Positions 14,265-18,790 of a stretch of 18,790 bases of DNA are shown piece after piece. The translations under genes were made by a program, and so were the position numbers. The first letter of the stretch is position 1. Every line of letters begins with the position of its first letter. Origin of the DNA: Thermofilum sp. ex4484_15 (GTDB lineage: Archaea > Thermoproteota > Thermoprotei > Thermofilales > EX4484-15); the NCBI GenBank assembly GCA_002254595.1, contig NJEH01000019.1:1-18790 (forward strand), written 5' to 3'. The notes below the pieces were generated by a model, which did no database searches, was not told where the DNA came from, and saw nothing but the letters and a program-made list of their open reading frames with translations.

Positions 14265-16048
14265 AGGTGATGACAGGATTACTTAGGGAACATATGGGGG
14301 TAATGCACGACGCCAAGGGGAAGATAGTAGGTAACATAGTTATAAGATCCAAAGGCTATGAAATAGATTGCTCCAGAATGGGGAGCGGAGCTTACGCTAT
14401 ACCGCCTAATCCAGATAGACTAGAAATATTGAGAGTAAATGCCGAGTACGTCCTTGTAGTAGAGAAGGATGCCATCTTCGAGAGGCTAAATGAGGAGGAG
14501 TACTGGAGGAAGGAGAACTGCATACTTATAACTGGTAAGGGACAACCTGATAGGAGTACCAGGAGGATGGTGAGGAGATTATGGGAGGAGTACGACTTAC
14601 CGGTATATATACTCACCGATGCGGATTCTATACCTCCATGGGAGCTAATAATAGCGCGCGATTCTAGGACTGGAGAGGTAAAAATGGGGACTATCGGGGA
14701 GCTATTAAGGCCATACATAGATCCTTCTAGGGAGAAGGAGTTAATTTACGTACCCTGGGAAGTACCCTCTATGAGTGAGAGTGGGAAGGTAAAATGGTCA
14801 AAAGTAGAATACGCTTACCGCCATAGGATAAAGGGTAAACTACTCAAAATATACACCAGAGACCGCGGGATAATAGAGGTAACTCCTAGTCATTCATTAT
14901 TCGCATTCAAGGAGGGCGGTATAAAAGCGGTTAAAGCCTCAGAGCTTAGGATAGGAGATCATCTTATAATATGTAGTAAGTTACCGATGTGGAGGGGGGC
15001 AGGCACTTATGATACTAAGCGTTTAACTAATGGGGCGCTCTTAGGCGAACGTCTAGCTTGGTTATTAGGATTATGGTGTATTAGGGGTGAAATAGGGATC
15101 GACGAACTAATCTTCAAGTTACCGAGGGAAAAAGGATATTTAATAGATGAAGTAAGAGACGCCCTCCTTACGGAATTAGGCTTAAAGGACGTAACGTTAA
15201 ATTGCTCCGAAGGGGGAGATATAGTGCTAAAAATAAGAGGTCATACTTTAGCTAGGATTTTCACGCGCCTAATTAATCCGGAGGGGGGGATCCTTCCCCC
15301 CCTTCTTAATTCCCCTAAGGAAGTAATCCGTAGCTTTGTCAAGGGAGTAATAGATGGCGGGAAGTTAATAACCGATTCGGAGGTAAAGTTTAAGATAAGG
15401 AAAAGGGCCTTAGCTAAGCAATTAGCGTTACTTTTCCTATCCTTGGGACCTAAAGTTAACGTTAAAGAAGTAGAGGGGGGATCAGTAATTAAGGTCAAGT
15501 TTAATTCCCTCGTAAATGATGGCGGTAGGGAGCCATATACCTCGTTAACGATAGGACGCTTTACTAATGAAGGGAGCATAGCATTAACTGAAGTAGAGCG
15601 TATAGAGGAGTACGAATATGAGGGCGATGTTTACGATCTAGCGGTACCTAATACTAACTCCTTTGTAGGTGGTTACGGAGTGGTATACCATAATAGTTAC
15701 GGCTTCTACATTTACTCGGTATATAAGAGCGGCTCCATAGCGTTAAGTTACGAGAGTGAGCGCTTAGCTACCCCTGGGGCTAGGTTCATAGGTTTAACGG
15801 TAAGTGATATAGATGAATATAAGATACCTAAGAACTACATTATAAAAGCTACCGAAATGGACTTAAAGAGGGCTAAGGAACTAATGAGATATCCTTGGTT
15901 TAAGTCCAAGGCCTGGCAACGCGAACTTAAACTCTTCCTAGATAAAGGGGAGAAAGTGGAAATAGAAGCACTATCGGGTCACGGATTTAAGTTCCTCTCC
16001 CATAATTACCTCCCGGAGAAAATTAAGAAGGGATTATGGATAGAATAA
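14192..16048 (+). CDS. top6A: DNA topoisomerase VI subunit A, Toprim part, interrupted by an intein
   Basis: This frame is open from 14192 and has no start codon before GTG 14267 (MMTGLLREHMG). The residues before it, TWDDQRESNSVLQDIEV, are typical Top6A, so the frame is the second half of one gene, not a separate gene. The Toprim domain shows VLVVEKDAIF (catalytic Glu) and YILTDAD (metal-binding Asp-x-Asp). A 356-residue intein interrupts directly after that. The extein resumes with SYGFYIYSVYKSGSIALSYE and ends with HNYLPEKIKKGLWIE. With one 11-bp repeat copy removed and the intein spliced out, the two parts give a 370-residue protein, the normal family length. If made separately from GTG 14267, it would miss about 20 conserved residues at the start of Toprim. 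There is no convincing separate ribosome site. Confidence 0.85.
   Translation, partial: NGERGAREETWDDQRESNSVLQDIEVMTGLLREHMGVMHDAKGKIVGNIVIRSKGYEIDCSRMGSGAYAIPPNPDRLEILRVNAEYVLVVEKDAIFERLNEEEYWRKENCILITGKGQPDRSTRRMVRRLWEEYDLPVYILTDADSIPPWELIIARDSRTGEVKMGTIGELLRPYIDPSREKELIYVPWEVPSMSESGKVKWSKVEYAYRHRIKGKLLKIYTRDRGIIEVTPSHSLFAFKEGGIKAVKASELRIGDHLIICSKLPMWRGAGTYDTKRLTNGALLGERLAWLLGLWCIRGEIGIDELIFKLPREKGYLIDEVRDALLTELGLKDVTLNCSEGGDIVLKIRGHTLARIFTRLINPEGGILPPLLNSPKEVIRSFVKGVIDGGKLITDSEVKFKIRKRALAKQLALLFLSLGPKVNVKEVEGGSVIKVKFNSLVNDGGREPYTSLTIGRFTNEGSIALTEVERIEEYEYEGDVYDLAVPNTNSFVGGYGVVYHNSYGFYIYSVYKSGSIALSYESERLATPGARFIGLTVSDIDEYKIPKNYIIKATEMDLKRAKELMRYPWFKSKAWQRELKLFLDKGEKVEIEALSGHGFKFLSHNYLPEKIKKGLWIE
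14196..14217 (+). repeat. 11-bp perfect tandem duplication that breaks the top6A frame
   Basis: GCGAGAGAGGA occurs twice in direct succession (14196-14206 and 14207-14217). Eleven is 2 modulo 3, so the second copy shifts the reading frame. With a single copy the sequence reads LGRTAREETWDDQRES without interruption, matching the expected Top6A sequence. The Top6A frame is clean on both sides, so this duplication is the simplest cause of the break. Confidence 0.9.
14627..15694 (+). other. Intein in Top6A (Toprim DxD site) with degenerate LAGLIDADG endonuclease
   Basis: A 356-residue protein-splicing element. It starts with Ser1 (SIPPWELIIARDSRTG, resembling the SILP... start of some archaeal polymerase inteins). 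Block B GIIEVTPSHSLF has Thr86 and His89. The end is GDVYDLAVPNTNSFVGG, then GVVYHN with His355-Asn356, followed by extein Ser+1. All splicing residues are therefore present, though the block F histidine is replaced (NTNSF where HNF is usual). The central endonuclease region keeps the outline of two LAGLIDADG helices, but LLGLWCIRG (146-154) has Arg153 and KGVIDGGK (239-246) has Gly245 where the catalytic aspartates belong. It probably splices but cannot cut DNA. It lies exactly after the Toprim Asp-x-Asp, so Top6A would be inactive until spliced. Confidence 0.9.
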
Positions 16049-16107
16049 GAAGGTACAGCTTACATTAGCTAAACTAATTAACATCGATAGGTAGGTTGTC
16101 GATAACA

Positions 16108-16127
16108 ATACCAATTTAATTTGGTAT
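16108..16127. repeat. Inverted repeat downstream of top6A
   Basis: ATACCAA (16108-16114) and TTGGTAT (16121-16127) form a seven-base-pair stem with a six-base loop, in the 185-base gap between top6A and the lamin-tail gene. It could be a transcript end structure or an operator. No long T-run follows, so a classical terminator is doubtful. Confidence 0.35.
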
Positions 16128-16188
16128 ATATCCCCATAATTCTCGAAAAGCAAATAAGCCATAAGTACTTGAAAGCGTAAGGGATATT

Positions 16189-16226
16189 CTTATTTATGTT
16201 CATTAGGATATTTAAATCCTAGGGGT
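16189..16226 (+). promoter_or_regulatory. Promoter region of the exported-protein cluster
   Basis: Two TATA-like boxes, CTTATTTATG (16189-16198) and ATATTTAAAT (16208-16217), precede the ATG at 16234. GGGGT at 16222-16226 may serve as ribosome site. The first box would give a transcript starting near 16219 with a short leader that includes GGGGT; the second would start at or just inside the ATG. Inferred. Confidence 0.4.
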
Positions 16227-16233
16227 AATAAGT

Positions 16234-17169
16234 ATGCATCACTCTAAAGTGTATTTGCCCTCTATCTTACTAATAATTATTTATTCATACATTAGTACGA
16301 CCCCTTTTATTACTTATGCCCATGATATTAAGGTAGTAATTAACGAAGTAGAACTAAACCCAGGAGGTAATAAAATGTTTAATAAAGCATGGGTGGAGCT
16401 ATACAACCCTAGCGACCAAGTAGTCCCCATCGGTAACTGGATCCTTGAGGTCTTTAGCAATCGCCACCTAATTATAAGGTTACCTTTAGAGGCGATAGTT
16501 AGGCCAAAGGGGTACTACGTACTCGTGTTGGATTCCGATCTCCTAAACCCTGAGGGTACGCAACTTGTCTTAAGGGACATAACTGGCAAGATTATAGATA
16601 AAACCCCTACACTAAAGGACCTTAGCGGGGATGATAGGACCTGGCAAAGGTACCCTAATGGCGTAGATACCGATAGCCTTTTCGATTGGAAATTTAAAGT
16701 AGAAACCAAAGGTAGATCGAACGGAGAAGGTAGCTTAATGAGGACTATCTCCCCCGCTACTACCATAATGGAAGGAGTAGTCAAGGAGGAAGCCGTTTCC
16801 TTTCATTACTTAGACGGGGGATTCACAATCCAAGCTTGGTATCCAGCTACTGTAACTTCAGGCAGCACCGTTTACGTAAGTTTAGAACTCAGGACCTATA
16901 GGTCGCTTAACTTTACGGTAGAGGCATGTTACGGTTACGGAGCTAAGAGTTGGAGCGATTGGGTAACATTACTTAAAGCTTCGCTAAGGCGAGGGGAGAG
17001 GAGGAAGTTTCCGCTTAAAATAATTGTACCTAGAGGCACTGAAAGGGGAGCTTTAATAATATGGGTTAAAGTATTCTTTAGTAGTCCAGTAGATTACATG
17101 GTCGTAGGGGGGGTTAAAAAGCCAGCTTGTTTCCAAGTAGTTTTCCAGGGGCCTTATGTAAGCGGTTAG
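16234..17169 (+). CDS. Exported lamin-tail-domain (LTD) protein with beta-sandwich tail
   Basis: A 311-residue secreted protein. Residues 1-28 look like a signal peptide (MHHSK, hydrophobic core, ending near TYA). Residues about 30-165 are a lamin tail domain: VVINEVELNPGG, WVELYNPSDQVVPIGNWIL, RPKGYYVLVLDSD and the typical closing segment DLSGDDRTWQRYPNGVDTDS followed by DWKF and TKGRSNG. In prokaryotes LTDs occur in surface proteins and secreted nucleases and are thought to mediate binding. Residues about 195-311 form a second all-beta domain (GGFTIQAWYPATVTSGSTVY ... VVFQGPYVSG) homologous to the middle of the next protein. There is no enzyme motif or C-terminal anchor. The next gene starts three bases after its stop. 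Confidence 0.8.
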   Translation: MHHSKVYLPSILLIIIYSYISTTPFITYAHDIKVVINEVELNPGGNKMFNKAWVELYNPSDQVVPIGNWILEVFSNRHLIIRLPLEAIVRPKGYYVLVLDSDLLNPEGTQLVLRDITGKIIDKTPTLKDLSGDDRTWQRYPNGVDTDSLFDWKFKVETKGRSNGEGSLMRTISPATTIMEGVVKEEAVSFHYLDGGFTIQAWYPATVTSGSTVYVSLELRTYRSLNFTVEACYGYGAKSWSDWVTLLKASLRRGERRKFPLKIIVPRGTERGALIIWVKVFFSSPVDYMVVGGVKKPACFQVVFQGPYVSG

Positions 17170-17172
17170 GGG

Positions 17173-17832
17173 ATGGCATTTATGAAAGCAGTAACAGTAG
17201 CGATGTTCTTAGCGCTATTAACTATTTCCATAACGGTATCTCGCCAAGGGATGTTGGTTAGGGATGAGAACTTCCTGGGTACGGGCTTCGAAATAAAAAT
17301 AGCTCATCCTCCTTTAGCTAGGCCGGGAGAGGTCTTTACGTACAATTTCACCATAATTACTAATAGAACGCTTACCTTCACCGTTAACGTAACGGTAATC
17401 GGCACTTACCCCTTAAGACATTATAGAATTTACAACAGGACTCTGTTAGCAGGTAGGTCGTTAAAAGCGCATAGTAGTTTGACGGTTAGCGACTCCTTCT
17501 TAATCCCCATATCAGTCGGTTCAGGTCCCTTAATATTCGTAGTTGAAATAGCTTTCGCTAGTGAAAACGATTACGAAACCGTTAACGGAGTCGTAGGGCC
17601 CGCTCATAGGATGGCCGTTATAATCGGACCTTACATAAGCGCCTACGAAAGGAGGACTATAAGGGAGTGTAATGAGATCATGGCTAAGTATGAATACTTA
17701 AAATATAAGGTAAAGGAGCTCAATTGTATTATAGGTAGATTGAATTACTATCTTAGCTTATGGAAGGAGGAATATAGGAGATTACTAAAGAAGTATTTAA
17801 CCTTACACTCTACTATAAAGGCTAAGGGCTAA
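17173..17832 (+). CDS. Exported or membrane-anchored beta-sandwich protein with coiled-coil tail
   Basis: A 219-residue protein with an N-terminal hydrophobic segment (about residues 4-22, MKAVTVAMFLALLTISITV) acting as signal or anchor. Residues about 35-155 are all-beta and align with the second domain of the preceding lamin-tail protein: PLIFVVEIAFASENDYETV against ALIIWVKVFFSSPVDYMVV, and IIGPYIS against FQGPYVS. Several N-x-T sequons (NFT, NRT, NVT) suggest a glycosylated surface protein. Residues about 160-219 (YERRTIRECNEIMAKYEYLK and onward) form a charged helix with coiled-coil character. ATG 17173 lies three bases after the previous stop; an in-frame ATG at 17182 with GGGGATG upstream is an equally good start. 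Family not recognised. It probably acts with its neighbour at the cell surface. Confidence 0.75.
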   Translation: MAFMKAVTVAMFLALLTISITVSRQGMLVRDENFLGTGFEIKIAHPPLARPGEVFTYNFTIITNRTLTFTVNVTVIGTYPLRHYRIYNRTLLAGRSLKAHSSLTVSDSFLIPISVGSGPLIFVVEIAFASENDYETVNGVVGPAHRMAVIIGPYISAYERRTIRECNEIMAKYEYLKYKVKELNCIIGRLNYYLSLWKEEYRRLLKKYLTLHSTIKAKG

Positions 17833-17898
17833 GTTAAGGTACTTCCACTGGATATCGAGAGCAGGAAATTACTTAAGTAAGGAAGTATCTGAGAGTAA

Positions 17899-18790
17899 GT
17901 GGTGGAGAATTTGAGGAAGTTGAAAATATCTATCCTCATTTACCTCATAATGCTCATATCCCCTACTCCCTTTCTAGGCCAGGCTAGCTGGAGTATAGAC
18001 GTGGATAAAGGTTGTGGCTCTACTTATAATATCGGAGACGAAATTAAGATAATCTATAATGTAGGTAATTTCTCCTTAGTAGAAATAGTGGAGAAGTTCC
18101 TTAACGAAAGTATAATTCTATTTAAAGGGTATAGGACACCTGGGACTTACACAATTAAAGGTACATTGGGTAATATACCAGGTATCAGGGTATTCGAAAT
18201 GTATGAATTAAAGTACGGTATCCCTATTCTAAAGGCCTCCTGTTGGATTAACGTGATAAGAAGTGGAGAAGTTCCATTAATGGTAATAGTGATCATTAAC
18301 TTAACACGTAACGGAGCTATCGTAAAAGCACTTTACTCTCCCTTAATGGTGAGGTGGGAGGAGTTCCTTAAGTACTACTTTATGAAGGGTAAGGATAGCT
18401 ATTTTAAGGGACTTAGGGATTTGGTTTCATCCATGTTCGGCTTAAATAGCAGATATATACTACTTGAGAATCGAACTTATACCTTTTACGATAGCGAGGT
18501 AGCCGGTGAAGCTTTGAAAAGCATAGGAGTTACTATAAGATTCAATTATACCTCTAGCGAGTACTTCTCCGTAGAGAGGGGTAATTATGTGTTGACCTTT
18601 AAGGATCCCTTAAAAAAAGCGAAAAAAGGATGGATGGATTGGGTGATAATTAACATACCCAAATTTGTAAAAGTATTTAAGGTAAGTCCATTAACTACTT
18701 TAGATCGCTTCAATGAGAGTAGGGTAGCATGGTATAATCCTAGCGTTGAGGAAGCTCCTTACCAGTACACTATTAAATTCTCGATAGATA
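17899..18790 (+). CDS. Exported protein of unknown family, 3' end cut by window edge
   Basis: The frame is open from GTG 17899 to the end of the window (297 codons, no stop). It begins MVENLRKLKISILIYLIMLI followed by SPTPFLGQASWSIDV, a clear signal peptide cleaved near GQA. In-frame GTG 17902 and TTG 17911 are alternative starts; an in-frame TAA at 17896-17898 blocks anything longer. A TATA-like ACTTAAGTA about 25 bases upstream fits a leaderless transcript. The N-terminal part (GSTYNIGDEIKIIYNVGNFS) looks like a beta-sandwich of the kind found in archaeal surface proteins. The rest is mixed, with several sequons (NFS, NES, NLT, NRT, NYT). I do not recognise the family. Position and export signal group it with the two preceding exported proteins. 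Confidence 0.75.
   Translation, partial: MVENLRKLKISILIYLIMLISPTPFLGQASWSIDVDKGCGSTYNIGDEIKIIYNVGNFSLVEIVEKFLNESIILFKGYRTPGTYTIKGTLGNIPGIRVFEMYELKYGIPILKASCWINVIRSGEVPLMVIVIINLTRNGAIVKALYSPLMVRWEEFLKYYFMKGKDSYFKGLRDLVSSMFGLNSRYILLENRTYTFYDSEVAGEALKSIGVTIRFNYTSSEYFSVERGNYVLTFKDPLKKAKKGWMDWVIINIPKFVKVFKVSPLTTLDRFNESRVAWYNPSVEEAPYQYTIKFSID

Noticed and set aside
14267..16048. Reading this frame as a complete, separate gene starting at GTG 14267.
   Set aside because: Conserved Top6A residues TWDDQRESNSVLQD lie before that codon in the same frame, and removal of one 11-bp repeat joins it to the upstream part.

Overview
The window is a stretch of archaeal chromosome. Evidence for an archaeon: a complete DNA topoisomerase VI locus, a pyruvoyl-type arginine decarboxylase, a DUF1512-type protein, a COG1750-type secreted Lon-like protease, TATA-like boxes about 25 bases ahead of several starts, and frequent GTG and TTG starts. 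The Lys/Glu/Arg-rich proteins, AGG/AGA arginine codons and Top6A wording (GKHTI..., TGLLREHM) suggest a thermophile of the TACK group; that placement is inference.

Layout. 1-362: the alpha-chain part of a pyruvoyl-dependent arginine decarboxylase, cut by the window edge at its self-processing serine. 440-5136 (+): a sugar-1-phosphate nucleotidylyltransferase with a left-handed beta-helix tail, a DUF354-type predicted glycosyltransferase one base behind it, a LysE-family membrane exporter, and an overlapping secreted Lon-like serine protease. 5164-5883 (-): a cyclophilin-like-fold protein, convergent with the protease. 6130-8129 (+): cysteinyl-tRNA synthetase and a Maf nucleotide pyrophosphatase. 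8141-10304 (-): a PRC-barrel/coiled-coil protein with CdvA-like architecture, preceded by an L-fucose-isomerase-like protein. 10444-12201 (+): DUF1512-type membrane-anchored protein, a two-TM zinc-ribbon protein and a 53-residue zinc-ribbon protein. 12320-16048 (+): topoisomerase VI subunits B and A. 16234-18790 (+): three exported proteins (lamin-tail-domain protein, a beta-sandwich/coiled-coil protein, and one cut by the window end).

The most striking part is the Top6A gene. Its reading frame is broken by an exact 11-bp tandem duplication (14196-14206 and 14207-14217). Removing one copy joins the catalytic-tyrosine part to the Toprim part in frame and gives a normal 370-residue Top6A after splicing. 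The Toprim part is itself interrupted, exactly after its Asp-x-Asp metal-binding motif, by a 356-residue intein. The intein keeps its splicing residues (Ser1, TxxH block, His-Asn/Ser), but both LAGLIDADG motifs have lost their catalytic aspartates (to Arg and Gly). This is either a disrupted essential gene, a reversible slippage switch, a recoding site, or an assembly or population artefact; read-level data would tell.

Genes that appear to work together: the nucleotidylyltransferase/DUF354 pair (glycan precursor and transfer), the LysE/Lon-like protease pair (membrane and exported), CysRS/Maf (coupled), Top6B/Top6A (14-base overlap, strong Shine-Dalgarno), and the exported trio at the end, two of which share a homologous beta-sandwich domain. 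No tRNA, rRNA, insertion sequence or CRISPR array was seen. No gene-free stretch exceeds 300 bases; the longest is 5884-6129.
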